DNA of 64,000 bases from Limosilactobacillus reuteri (GCF_003072625.1 NZ_CP027805.1:1-64000); one strand, 5' to 3'. Positions 35,796-44,194 are shown, counted from the stretch's first letter. Notes: generated by a model from the letters alone, not told the origin. Numbers and translations: made by a program.

Positions 35796-35810
35796 AAGAA
35801 AACGTTTCCT
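35796..35810 (+). promoter_or_regulatory. cre-like site 1 of the aldehyde dehydrogenase
   Basis: AAGAAAACGTTTCCT has one mismatch to the catabolite-responsive element consensus and adjoins TATAAT (35812-35817), the probable -10. Confidence 0.45.
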
Positions 35811-35942
35811 GTATAATTAAATTATTAGTTAGAGGTAGAATAAAATAGCTTTTATTTGTTAAAAAACAAACTTTTTAATATGATGTAATTGGATTTTCGT
35901 AGAGTGATATTAGTTGAATTGGTCTATGAAACAGTTGCAAAA

Positions 35943-35956
35943 TGTAAGCGCTTGTT
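35943..35956 (+). promoter_or_regulatory. cre-like site 2 of the aldehyde dehydrogenase
   Basis: TGTAAGCGCTTGTT, one mismatch to consensus, directly before the AAGGAGG ribosome site. A bound CcpA here would act as a roadblock. Confidence 0.5.
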
Positions 35957-35971
35957 TAAGGAGGAACCATT

Positions 35972-36670
35972 ATGGCATATCAAAGTATCAATCCATTTAC
36001 TAACCAAGTAGAAAAAACGTTTGAAAATACAACTGATGAAGAATTAGAACAAACATTGACTACGGCACATCAATTATATTTAGATTGGCGGAAGTATAAT
36101 GACCTTGAAAAACGGAAACGCCAAATTTTAAAGTTAGGTCAAATATTACGTGAACGGCGTGTTGAATATGCGACAGTTATGAGTAAGGAAATGGGGAAAT
36201 TAATTAGCGAAGCAGAAGGCGAAGTTGACCTTTGTGCTTCTTTCTGTGATTATTATGCAGCCCATGCAGATAAATTTCTGCAACCAAAAATTATTGCGAC
36301 AACGAGTGGACGCGCCAAAGTTTTGAAGCAATCATTAGGAATTTTAGTTGCAGTTGAACCTTGGAATTTCCCATTTTATCAAATTGCCCGGGTGTTTATT
36401 CCCAACTTAATTGCAGGAAACCCCATGATTTTAAAGGATGCATCGAATTGTCCAGCATCAGCCCAAGCATTTGCTGATGCCGTTAAGGAAGCTGGTGCGC
36501 CAGCTGGCAGTTTAACTAATTTATTCCTTTCATATGACCAAGTAAATAAGGCAATTGCTGATAAGCGGGTAGCCGGCGTTTGTCTTACTGGTTCTGTAAC
36601 CTACAAGGGCCAAACTGTTTACTATAAAGCAAATGGTAATGATCAATACCAAGTTACAACTGCTAAATAG
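35972..36670 (+). pseudogene. Succinate-semialdehyde-type aldehyde dehydrogenase, truncated and chimeric
   Basis: The first about 206 of 232 residues match NAD(P)-dependent aldehyde dehydrogenases (SINPFTNQVEKTFENTTDEE; the oxyanion-site Asn in VEPWNFPFYQ; VCLTGS). The normal length is about 455, and the catalytic Cys region is missing. After VCLTGS the frame switches to VTYKGQTVYYKANGNDQYQV, which resembles the end of a surface protein and not a dehydrogenase. A deletion has joined two genes. The product cannot be an active dehydrogenase. Confidence 0.85.
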
Positions 36671-36675
36671 TTTGG

Positions 36676-36719
36676 TTACTAAAAAGTGTCCGGTATTTTG
36701 TCCAGACACTTTTTAGTAA
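36676..36719 (+). terminator. Terminator after the truncated aldehyde dehydrogenase
   Basis: A perfect 15-bp stem TTACTAAAAAGTGTC / GACACTTTTTAGTAA around 14 nt. Confidence 0.85.
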
Positions 36720-36856
36720 AAATACTATGAAAGATGTAAAATATACTAATTGTTTGCGCTTTAGTATATAATGAATGAGCGTAATGAATATGTTTATTAA
36801 GTGATCATTCAGTATAGAAATATACTTAAAGATTTGGATATTATTGGAGTACTTTT

Positions 36857-38251
36857 ATGCAAAAACTATCTATTAAACAACTAATAATAATCACATTGTG
36901 CTTATTAGTGCTGGCGGTTGGCTGCATGACTATTCACCAGCGTCGTCATTTTAATAAGAACGTTAAGATTGATAATGTATCGGTTGGTGGATTGACTGCT
37001 AAGCAAGCATTAAAGAAGTTACAAGATAATCCACAATCGCCAAAAATTTATATTAACAATGAGTTAGTATTTACGGATAAGCAATCGGTAGCAAAGTTTA
37101 GTAGTGCTGACGAACAAAAAATTAAAAATGCATTACATAGTCAATATACTTTCTTCCCATCATCTAAGGCAAAGAATATTGCGATTAAGCCTCAAAATGT
37201 TAATCAAGATGAAGTATCAAAGATTGATCAAGCAGTCAGTCAAAAGGTAACAGAATTAAATAATGGTCGAAAAGCTCCTGCTGATGCTTACGCTGTATAC
37301 GAAAATGGCCGAGTACAAGTAAAACCAGCAGTTGGTGGTACTCAATACAGTTTAGATGGTTTGCATAATAAAGTTGAGAATGAGATTGCTGGTGGAACTG
37401 TTTACTTGAGGCCAGTATACAAAACTCCGCTTTCTGCAAATAGTAAAACTGTTCAGAATGAAAAAGCAAAGCTCGAAGAATTAGCAAAACGATCTGTAAC
37501 ATACCAAGTACAAAACAAAAAGTATCAATTAAATTGCGTTGAGATTATTACCAGAGCAACCTATCAAAATGGAAAATACCACTTTGACACTGGAGCAGCT
37601 GATTCAAAGATTGATGAAATTAATAATACCCAAGCAACTCTTGGCAAATCATTTGAATTCAAAACCCATGATGGATCAGTGATCAAAACAACAGATGCTG
37701 GCTCATATGGGTGGAAGATCAGTAAGAAACAAGCTGGAAAGACTCTTACGAATGCATTGGTTGCAAATAAGCAAACAGTAAACGCCAAAAATGATATCTA
37801 TGGTAAGGGATATAATCAGCATGGAACAGGTTATGAGACCACAACCAATAATGGCATCGGTAATACCTATGCCGAAGTTTCGCTAGCCGATCAACATGCA
37901 TGGTTCTATAAGGATGGTAAATGCGTTCTTAGTACTGACATTGTTAGTGGGACCAATAACAAAGATAATGAAACTCCTAAGGGTGTCTGGTATATCATGT
38001 ACCAGCAAACACCGTCTGTCCTTCGAGGCCTTAACGATGATGGTTCGAAATATGCAAGTAAGGTCCAATATTGGTCACCATTTACTGATAGTGGATGTGG
38101 ATTTCATGATGCAAGCTGGCGTCATGACTGGTCGAAACAAGCCTATCTCGCTAAAGGTGGCGGATCGCATGGATGTATCAATATGCATCCAGATGTTGCT
38201 GGTCAAGCCTTTCATGACTTACAGAAAAATGAGCCTGTAATTATCTACTAA
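36857..38251 (+). CDS. L,D-transpeptidase (YkuD domain) with peptidoglycan-binding-type region
   Basis: A 464-residue surface enzyme that forms 3-3 cross-links in peptidoglycan or attaches proteins. One N-terminal membrane helix (about residues 7-25), then a PG_binding_4-type middle part (NVSVGGLTAKQALKKLQ; GSYGWKISKKQAGKTL) and a C-terminal YkuD domain (YAEVSLADQHAWFYKDGK) with the catalytic motif SHGCINMHPD near residue 435. GGAGTAC ribosome site. Two tiny membrane ORFs follow closely. Confidence 0.92.
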   Translation: MQKLSIKQLIIITLCLLVLAVGCMTIHQRRHFNKNVKIDNVSVGGLTAKQALKKLQDNPQSPKIYINNELVFTDKQSVAKFSSADEQKIKNALHSQYTFFPSSKAKNIAIKPQNVNQDEVSKIDQAVSQKVTELNNGRKAPADAYAVYENGRVQVKPAVGGTQYSLDGLHNKVENEIAGGTVYLRPVYKTPLSANSKTVQNEKAKLEELAKRSVTYQVQNKKYQLNCVEIITRATYQNGKYHFDTGAADSKIDEINNTQATLGKSFEFKTHDGSVIKTTDAGSYGWKISKKQAGKTLTNALVANKQTVNAKNDIYGKGYNQHGTGYETTTNNGIGNTYAEVSLADQHAWFYKDGKCVLSTDIVSGTNNKDNETPKGVWYIMYQQTPSVLRGLNDDGSKYASKVQYWSPFTDSGCGFHDASWRHDWSKQAYLAKGGGSHGCINMHPDVAGQAFHDLQKNEPVIIY

Positions 38252-38264
38252 AGGAGAATTTATT

Positions 38265-38363
38265 ATGCGCCCAAGTGCTGAACGTTCAATAATGATTGCG
38301 GTTGGTTGTTTTATATTAACAATTATTATTTCATTCGCCTTGTCTGAGGGATGGATAAAGTAG
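38265..38363 (+). CDS. Tiny membrane peptide, 32 residues
   Basis: ATG 38265 behind AAAGGAG opens a 32-residue frame, MRPSAERS then a single hydrophobic helix (IMIAVGCFILTIIISFA) and LSEGWIK. Not recognised. It lies 13 bases after the transpeptidase stop and upstream of the decayed kinase. It could be a small membrane regulator or a remnant of a signal-peptide gene. Confidence 0.45.
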   Translation: MRPSAERSIMIAVGCFILTIIISFALSEGWIK

Positions 38364-38373
38364 GGATTTAACG

Positions 38374-38529
38374 ATGGACTTGGAAAAGAAGAAAAATTTG
38401 GTAATTATTAATCTATTTTATATTGGATTGATTTTGATTTACTGCATTTTACATGCAGGACCACTGAATTTAATGGTGTTTTTGGGTATGTTAGTGGTTG
38501 CAAATTTAATGGGGATGTTAATCAAATAA
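38374..38529 (+). CDS. Tiny membrane peptide, 51 residues
   Basis: ATG 38374 with AGGGAT seven bases upstream. Basic start MDLEKKKN and two hydrophobic stretches (VIINLFYIGLILIYCIL; LMVFLGMLVVANLMGML). Not recognised. It sits between the 32-residue peptide and the kinase, in the position where AgrD-type signals or accessory peptides are found, but it has no visible processing motif. Confidence 0.45.
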   Translation: MDLEKKKNLVIINLFYIGLILIYCILHAGPLNLMVFLGMLVVANLMGMLIK

Positions 38530-38540
38530 TGGGTTAGAAA

Positions 38541-39845
38541 ATGATTGATTTAACTTTACCACAAGCATTCGTTTCGGACTTTTTAAATGTTTTTGAACTA
38601 ATTATTATTTATAGGTTAGTGACGGGTTATTTGAGCAAGAAAATTATTTTAGTTGATTTCCTTGCAAGCTTAGTTATTATTTGCGTTCCTTTTCTAGAAG
38701 GTTCATTAGAGTTTCCATTAATAATGATATATTTATGGCTATTTGATAGGAAACATGATCGTCCGCAAATTATACATAATAATACTCTTGCTATGTGTAC
38801 AATAATTGTAATGATTTCACTTATTGATTTAGGTGATCATTATATGTATGAAATTTTTTTGGAAGATAGAAAGAATATTTCGTTATTAGGCTGGATATTA
38901 CCAATTACAGATCTTATCGTCACTATTATAGTAGGAATATTGGTAATACTTTTTATTGCTCCCAAAGTTCGTGAAGTTAGTATACAAATTTTGAATCCCG
39001 TTCCACTTTGGAAATTAGTCGGGGTATTCTTTATTTTATATTTTCTTCTTAATGTCGTTGCAGAAAAAGAAGGAATAGCAAATAATTATGCTCCATTACT
39101 TTTGCTAGTATTTTTAACGATTATTTTGATAGGTGGGAGTAGTTTATTTAGCATAATTAGAAGCTCTATTCAGATTTAGAATCAACAGCGGTTAATTGAT
39201 ACCTATAAGTTGCAAATTGCAAGTGCGCATGAAGTAAGTAAGCAATATGACCAAATTCAGCGTGAACGCCATGATACGCGTAACATGCTACTTAGTATTC
39301 AAGGATATATTCGTGATCATAAAGATAAGGAAGCGGCAGAATTATTATCAACATTTCTTCAAAATGATATAGCAGAAAAAGCATTATAATGAAATTGATA
39401 ATGCCCTAGATGAAATCAAAATCTCTGGCTTACATAATTAATCAAAGAAAGGGCTTATAAAATAGTAGAAAAGGGTATTCCATTTTCATTTGAAGTTAAT
39501 GCTGAGATCGACGAGTTGCCGGGTTCAGAAATAAAAACTGCTAGAATTATCGGAATTTTAATGGACAATGCAATTGAAGCAACCTTCAAACAAGCTAAAC
39601 CATATATTCAGTTTGCATTGCTTAAGCACACTCCGGAAGTTTATGAATTGGTAATTGCTAATTCGATTGAACAAAAACTTAATATTAATACTGCACTGAA
39701 ATTTGAGCATTCGACTAAAGAAGGGCATCAAGGAATTAGCCTTTCAAATGTGACCCAGTTGGTAGAAAATGATGACCATTATTCTTTTTCAGCGGAAGTT
39801 AAAGATAAGGTAATTATGATGACTTGTTTTATTCAGGGAAAGTGA
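38541..39845 (+). pseudogene. AgrC-type sensor histidine kinase, broken
   Basis: Six-helix membrane sensor (residues 1-212) ends at TAG 39177. The same frame continues with NQQRLIDTYKLQIASAHEV and the phosphoacceptor box QRERHDTRNMLLSIQGY, then stops at 39387. A shifted frame reads HYNEIDNALDEIKISGLHN. Another shift near 39440 opens the GHKL ATPase part ending at 39845 (GILMDNAIEATF; GHQGISLSNVTQL). One nonsense and two frameshift lesions. Quorum sensing of this type usually pairs such a kinase with a LytTR regulator, which follows. Confidence 0.88.
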
Positions 39846-39852
39846 GAATAAA

Positions 39853-40527
39853 ATGTTAAAAGTAATTATTTTAGAAAATGATGATTATCAAGCTGATTAT
39901 ATAGAGCGCCTAGTTTCTCAGCGAAAATTGATTAATCCAACTCCGCGTAGTTATGATATGAAAGTCTACTTACGAACGAGTGATCCCCAGGAGGTAATTA
40001 ACAAGATTACAGATGAGGAATATTTAGCGGTTTTAGATATTGAATTAGATAGTCAACTTAGTGGAATAGATGTTGCTGAGCAGATTCGAAAAAGGGCCGA
40101 ATTTGCCGAAATTATCTTTGTAACTGCTTATCAAGAATATTTACCTTATACTGTTTCGCGCCGAATAGAGCCTTTTGATTATATATCTAAAGGTGATAAA
40201 ATCGAATCTATTACTGACCGACTTCGGATGGATATTGATGAAGCATATGTTCGCTATCAAAATTATGTAAATGCTAATCCAAAACACCAAGAAAAATTTG
40301 CTTATGAACCAATCCATGGTGTAAAACGTCAAGTTAATTTTGCTGATCTTTATTATATTGAATCAGTTAAAAATGCTAATCGACGGCTACGAATTGTTGG
40401 AAAGAATATGCGGATTGAATATCATGGTGAACTAGGAAAAATAGTAGATGATCGGTTATTGCGAGTAAATCAAAGCACGTTGATTAATCCTTTATCCATA
40501 CAAAGATTTGATAAAAAGAAAGAATAA
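39853..40527 (+). CDS. LytTR-family response regulator, C-terminally truncated
   Basis: AgrA-like regulator with a receiver domain (LENDDYQADYIERL; Asp in LAVLDIELDSQLSG near residue 62) and a LytTR DNA-binding domain (VKRQVNFADLYYIESVK; LGKIVDDRLLRVNQSTLIN). 224 residues. It stops early at 40525: restoring one A in the A-run at 40511-40516 would extend the frame through IIYFDSNEVKVTVSYRK to TAG 40608. The lost strand is the end of the LytTR domain, so DNA binding is doubtful. The partner kinase is broken as well. Confidence 0.8.
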   Translation: MLKVIILENDDYQADYIERLVSQRKLINPTPRSYDMKVYLRTSDPQEVINKITDEEYLAVLDIELDSQLSGIDVAEQIRKRAEFAEIIFVTAYQEYLPYTVSRRIEPFDYISKGDKIESITDRLRMDIDEAYVRYQNYVNANPKHQEKFAYEPIHGVKRQVNFADLYYIESVKNANRRLRIVGKNMRIEYHGELGKIVDDRLLRVNQSTLINPLSIQRFDKKKE

Positions 40528-40608
40528 TATATTTTGATAGTAATGAAGTGAAAGTTACAGTAAGTTATCGGAAATTAAAGTTACTGACTAACTTTCTGGA
40601 AAATAAAT

Positions 40609-40652
40609 AGGAGTGTCTTAGGCTGTGATGCTTAGGATACTCCTATTTTAAT
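40609..40652 (+). terminator. Terminator after the response regulator
   Basis: AGGAGTGTC pairs with GATACTCCT (one G-U) with a further TTAG-based inner stem, followed by a T-rich tail. It starts at the ancestral stop codon. Confidence 0.8.
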
Positions 40653-40669
40653 TTTACAAACGGCGAAAG

Positions 40670-40708
40670 TAAATGGCTGGGAAGAATTTTTTCTCCTCAG
40701 CCATTTTT
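40670..40708 (-). terminator. Terminator of the OsmC gene
   Basis: On the minus strand AAATGGCTG pairs with CAGCCATTT, with an inner purine/pyrimidine stem. The T-run is weak. Confidence 0.55.
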
Positions 40709-40711
40709 CAA

Positions 40712-41140
40712 CTAATTAACTTTTATAAATCCATCTTGAACAAATTTCGTTCCGTAAGTCAGGGTGTTTTCCACAGGACATTTTGCAGCGACGTCAGCAA
40801 GAAATTTCTTAATATCCTCATCAGACTCGCTGCTGCGAAGGTGTGGTTGGTAACGGATCTCAGTAAACTTGCTGACATTTTTACCATCAGCGACGTCTTC
40901 ACGACTAAGATCACCCTCGATTGTTACCCAAAAAGCTCGTAAGTCAAAGTTGCGCTTTTTAGCTAAAGCCTGGGCAGTAATTGCTTGGCAGGCACCAAAT
41001 GACGTAAGGAGAATTTCTACTGGGTTCATCCCCGTATTTGTACTTTCAGGTTCATCAAAGGTAATTTCAAAACCACGGGTACCGGCTGAAACTTGCATCC
41101 CCGTTGTTGTCTTAGTTGCTGTTACTTTATATTTACTCAT
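40712..41140 (-). CDS. OsmC/Ohr-family protein
   Basis: Thiol peroxidase-fold protein of 142 residues, acting on organic peroxides in well-studied relatives. Two Cys positions fit the family: TSFGACQAITAQAL near residue 58 and AAKCPVENTLTYG near 122. The start MSKYKVTATK at ATG 41140 follows AAAGGAGGG on the minus strand; earlier in-frame codons lack a ribosome site. Confidence 0.88.
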   Translation of the reverse strand: MSKYKVTATKTTTGMQVSAGTRGFEITFDEPESTNTGMNPVEILLTSFGACQAITAQALAKKRNFDLRAFWVTIEGDLSREDVADGKNVSKFTEIRYQPHLRSSESDEDIKKFLADVAAKCPVENTLTYGTKFVQDGFIKVN

Positions 41141-41207
41141 AGCCGTGCCCTCCTTTAATACCCATAGTGTAGTCGAGGAAATACACTTGGTCAATGAGGG
41201 TGCTCAA

Positions 41208-42203
41208 TTATAAGGTGATTTCATGTGGTGATTTTTCGCCATTAAGGATTGTTATCACATCATCAAGTGAAATATCCACCATATTTTTGACCGCTAAATT
41301 AGTAAAGAAGGCAATGTGAGGCGTAAGAATGACGTTATCCATTTCGTGTAATTCTTTAACAAGGGGCTGATCATCAAGCCCTTTTTCTCGCCGATCTGTA
41401 GCTGCCACCGTTTCTTCACCTTCAAAAGTATCAAGAGCGGCAGCTGCAATTGTTCCCGTTTTTAGGGCCGCAACTAAATCAGCTGTATTGACGACTGGAC
41501 CGCGACTAGCATTAACCAAACCAGCAGTTGGTTTCATCATTGCAAAGTCGTTAGCAGTCAACAGCCCTTTGGAAGTTGGGTTTAAATCGACGTGGAGACT
41601 AACAACATCGGCTTGCTTTAGTAATTCTTCTTTAGAAACGAACTGGACAATTCCATCGAGGTCAGTGCGCGGATTCGTGTCATATCCTAGAACGGTAGCA
41701 CCTAATGTATGAAGAAGTTTTGCTAGGGTTCCGCCAATATGTCCAACGCCGATAATTCCAATGGTAGCAGTGTGAACTTCGGTTGATTGTTCATCGCTAA
41801 ACCAGCGGAAGTCATTTTCGGCGACTTGGTGATCAAAGCGGTAAGTTTTCCGAAGCAACCGAAAAATCTGCATTAATGCAAACTCGGCGACACTCCGCGG
41901 TGAATATGCTGGTACATTGGTCACGACTAGGTCATTTTCGTTAGCCTTTTTGATGTCGACCATGTCAAATCCAGCTGTCCGCGTTGCAATTTGTTTGAGC
42001 CCATTGGTATGGAGCTTTTCATAAATATCAGCCGGAACTTTACTGCGTTGCTGAATTACGAGTCCATCAACATCGGCAGTTAATTCAACAGCATCGTCAA
42101 TCAATTTCGGCGTTGTGATAATTTCGATATTATGTTCTTTTGCGTATTCATTAATGGCGGTTTGTTCATCGTCCCGCAAACTAGTCATTAAGATTTTTGT
42201 CAT
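41208..42203 (-). CDS. ldhD: D-2-hydroxyacid (D-lactate) dehydrogenase
   Basis: Reduces pyruvate (or another 2-oxoacid) to the D-hydroxyacid with NADH. The 331-residue product has the NAD-binding loop GIIGVGHIGGTLAKLL near residue 147, the catalytic Arg in VNASRGPVV near 235, Glu in DTFEGEE near 264 and His in LTPHIAFFT near 296. It lies 11 bases downstream of the broken aminotransferase and was probably in one operon with it. Which 2-oxoacid it prefers is not decided by sequence; with the aromatic leader it may act on aromatic 2-oxoacids. Confidence 0.9.
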   Translation of the reverse strand: MTKILMTSLRDDEQTAINEYAKEHNIEIITTPKLIDDAVELTADVDGLVIQQRSKVPADIYEKLHTNGLKQIATRTAGFDMVDIKKANENDLVVTNVPAYSPRSVAEFALMQIFRLLRKTYRFDHQVAENDFRWFSDEQSTEVHTATIGIIGVGHIGGTLAKLLHTLGATVLGYDTNPRTDLDGIVQFVSKEELLKQADVVSLHVDLNPTSKGLLTANDFAMMKPTAGLVNASRGPVVNTADLVAALKTGTIAAAALDTFEGEETVAATDRREKGLDDQPLVKELHEMDNVILTPHIAFFTNLAVKNMVDISLDDVITILNGEKSPHEITL

Positions 42204-42214
42204 GTTAATCCTCC

Positions 42215-43393
42215 TTACTTAATGAAGGCTGCAATGTTATCAAGAGCATCGGTTAGATTTTCCATACTGGTGGCGTAACTAATTCGAACATAACCCTGAC
42301 CGCCAGCACCAAAGAATGATCCAGGAATTACAGTGACTTTTCCTTCATTGGCAAGATCGGTCGCAAATTTAAGGTCATCGTTACCATACTGTTCAGGAAT
42401 CTTAGCAAAAACGTAGAAAGCCCCTTGAGGATTAATCAGCCGGAAACCTAATTTTTTGAGGCTGTTCACAATAAAGTCTCGCCGTTGCTCATAGGCTTCT
42501 TTCATTTCTTGAGTAGCTGTTTTTCCTTCGTTAGTGTCAAATGCGGCGACTGCAGCGGCCATTGCTGGATTAGAAGCAGCGGTCACTAACATCGCGTGAA
42601 TGGCACTGACCGATTTCGTCAATTCTTGCGGACCAGCGATAAAACCGATGCGGTAACCAGTCATTGCATGTGACTTTGAGGCACCATTTAAAATTAGCGT
42701 TTGTTCGGGGATGTAATTAGCGATTGAAGTATGAGTAGCTCCGTAAACAAATTCAGAGTAAATTTCATCGGCAATTACAATCAGATTAGTTGATTTAATC
42801 GTATCGGCTAATGCTTTAATTTGATCTTGGGTGTAAGTAACACCAGTTGGGTTGGAGGGTTAGTTAAGAACTAGTCCCTTGGCGTTAGGATGTTCTGCTA
42901 GTACGCTTTGGAGTCTTTCTGATGTGAGGACAAAACCATCGCTGCTTGTATCAACTTCAATCGGGATCCCACTAAGAATCTTTGTGACAGCCATGTAGAA
43001 GGGGAAAGTTGGGGTTGGAATGATAATTTCGTCGCCAGGATTAATAATAGTCGAAAGAGAAGCGAAAAATCCTTCTGTTGCGCCAACTGTAACAGCAATT
43101 TAGTTTTCTGGATCGTAGTCAAGCTGGTAACGATCTTGCATGAAGTGAGCGATTACTTGGCGGAGTGCGAAGGTCCCATTTCCCGCAGCATAGTGTGAAT
43201 CATTGGCATTGATGCTATCGATTGCGGCCTGCTTCATCGCGGCTGGCACATTAAAATCTGGTTCACCTAATGTTAGTTTAATGATGCCAGGGATTGAGTT
43301 TACCTGATAATCAAATTCGCGGATTCCACCAGGAGTGAGTTTAGCGAAATTATTGTTAAGACGACTAAGGATTTCTTCTTTAGTAGCTGGCAT
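42215..43393 (-). pseudogene. Aminotransferase (aromatic/AraT-PatA type) with two in-frame stops
   Basis: A PLP-dependent class I aminotransferase reading in one frame over 393 codons, interrupted by TAA at 43100-43102 and TAA at 42860-42862. Parts are MPATKEEILSRLNNNFAK, LGEPDFNVP, the PSNPTG motif right after the second stop, ADEIYSEFVY, and the Lys-bearing LNGASKSHAMTGYRIG. No frameshift is present. The stops sit where a Lys-type (AAA) and a Tyr-type (TAC/TAT) codon would be expected. Start at ATG 43393 behind AGGAGG. Confidence 0.88.
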
Positions 43394-43429
43394 GATAAAT
43401 TCCTCCTATATAAATATGTAGATTTAGAA

Positions 43430-43474
43430 ATAAAAGAAGCCCTGAATGCTATAGAAATAACATCCAAGGCTTCT
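43430..43474 (-). terminator. Terminator (attenuator) before the aminotransferase
   Basis: On the minus strand AGAAGCCTTGGATG pairs with CATTCAGGGCTTCT (two mismatches) and is followed by TTTT. It ends 37 bases before the gene start, as an attenuator would. Confidence 0.8.
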
Positions 43475-43507
43475 TGATCAGATTGGAATGAGTATAAAAG
43501 AGGCTCT

Positions 43508-43528
43508 CGGATGTTTGGGGGTCATCCG
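43508..43528 (-). promoter_or_regulatory. Upstream hairpin of the aromatic leader
   Basis: CGGATG and CATCCG pair around 9 nt; AGAGCCTCTTTT follows on the minus strand. It forms the first of two tandem hairpins after the leader ORF. Confidence 0.5.
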
Positions 43529-43558
43529 GGAACATCACAATGATAAAATCACTGCTGG

Positions 43559-43630
43559 TTAGCGGACCGTAATCGCGCTAAACCAGAAGACATACGCTTG
43601 ATTCAAGTGAATTGTCGCGGTAATCATCAT
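43559..43630 (-). CDS. Aromatic leader peptide (attenuator)
   Basis: A 23-codon ORF on the minus strand behind the strong site AAAAGGAGGACA. The peptide begins MMITATIHLNQA and continues YVFWFSAITVR: Tyr, Phe, Trp and Phe codons lie within five positions. The stop region forms a stem with the Trp-Phe codons (GGTTTAGCG / CGCTAACC), and the start region (43626-43634) is complementary over 9 bp to 43536-43544. With the terminator downstream, it fits translation-controlled attenuation of an aromatic aminotransferase operon. Confidence 0.7.
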   Translation of the reverse strand: MMITATIHLNQAYVFWFSAITVR

Positions 43631-43663
43631 TGTGTCCTCCTTTTGATTAACTGATTATTAATA

Positions 43664-43691
43664 ATTCTAATCGTTTTTTAATTTTTATCAA
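43664..43691 (-). promoter_or_regulatory. Promoter of the aromatic leader
   Basis: On the minus strand -35 TTGATA (43691-43686), 16-bp spacer, -10 TAGAAT (43669-43664). It puts the transcript start about 25 nt before the leader ORF. Confidence 0.6.
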
Positions 43692-43845
43692 GCGTTGATT
43701 GAGAAAAATTATTAATTACAAAATTATTTATTGATTACAATTGTAAATATAATAAAGTTCGAAAATGTTTGTAATTATTAGTTAGCATTTAATTTAATAT
43801 TTAATTTATATTCTACAATTTTTTTATTTTTCCGCGCCTTTTTTG

Positions 43846-43873
43846 TTGCGCTACTCCACAAATGTGATATAAT
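43846..43873 (+). promoter_or_regulatory. Promoter of the small HTH gene
   Basis: -35 TTGCGC (43846-43851), 16-bp spacer, extended -10 TGA-TATAAT (43868-43873). Confidence 0.6.
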
Positions 43874-43899
43874 ATTAATCGTAAAGGAAGTGGGTAGCA

Positions 43900-44121
43900 A
43901 TGCGGATCGACATCAAACATTATTTGGAAGTTAACCACTTGACCATTTATCAAGTTTCCAAGCGTTCCGGTTACGGCTACACGACTTTACACAAATCGTT
44001 TAACAAACCACAGTCTAGTTCGACCTCGCTTAACCTGCGTGACCTTGATGCCTTGGCTCGCACTCAAGACAAGAGCATGTGGGAGGTCCTTAAAGAACTA
44101 GAAGAGCATTACCTCGAATGA
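43900..44121 (+). CDS. Small helix-turn-helix protein
   Basis: A 73-residue protein with an XRE-like HTH: MRIDIKHYLEVNHLTIYQVSKRSGYGYTTLHK... shows the helix-turn-helix around residues 16-35. Not recognised by name. AAAGGAAGTGGG site before ATG 43900. It lies 117 bases ahead of clpL in the same direction and could be its regulator, but this is only positional. Family-level role unknown. Confidence 0.65.
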   Translation: MRIDIKHYLEVNHLTIYQVSKRSGYGYTTLHKSFNKPQSSSTSLNLRDLDALARTQDKSMWEVLKELEEHYLE

Positions 44122-44148
44122 GATTGTGGCATTGCTGTAGCCACAGGA

Positions 44149-44194
44149 GGTCAAATGCATTAACTTTTGACTTCTAGAATACTTAGACTATGAA
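44149..44194 (+). promoter_or_regulatory. clpL promoter with GGTCAAA-type repeat
   Basis: -35 TTGACT (44167-44172), 16-bp spacer, -10 TATGAA (44189-44194). GGTCAAA (44149-44155) lies just upstream, and the -35 region holds the reverse-strand copy AGTCAAAA. CtsR sites are direct repeats of this heptamer; here the copies are inverted, so CtsR control is only possible. A TGTGGC / GCCACA hairpin (44125-44145) lies upstream. Confidence 0.45.
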
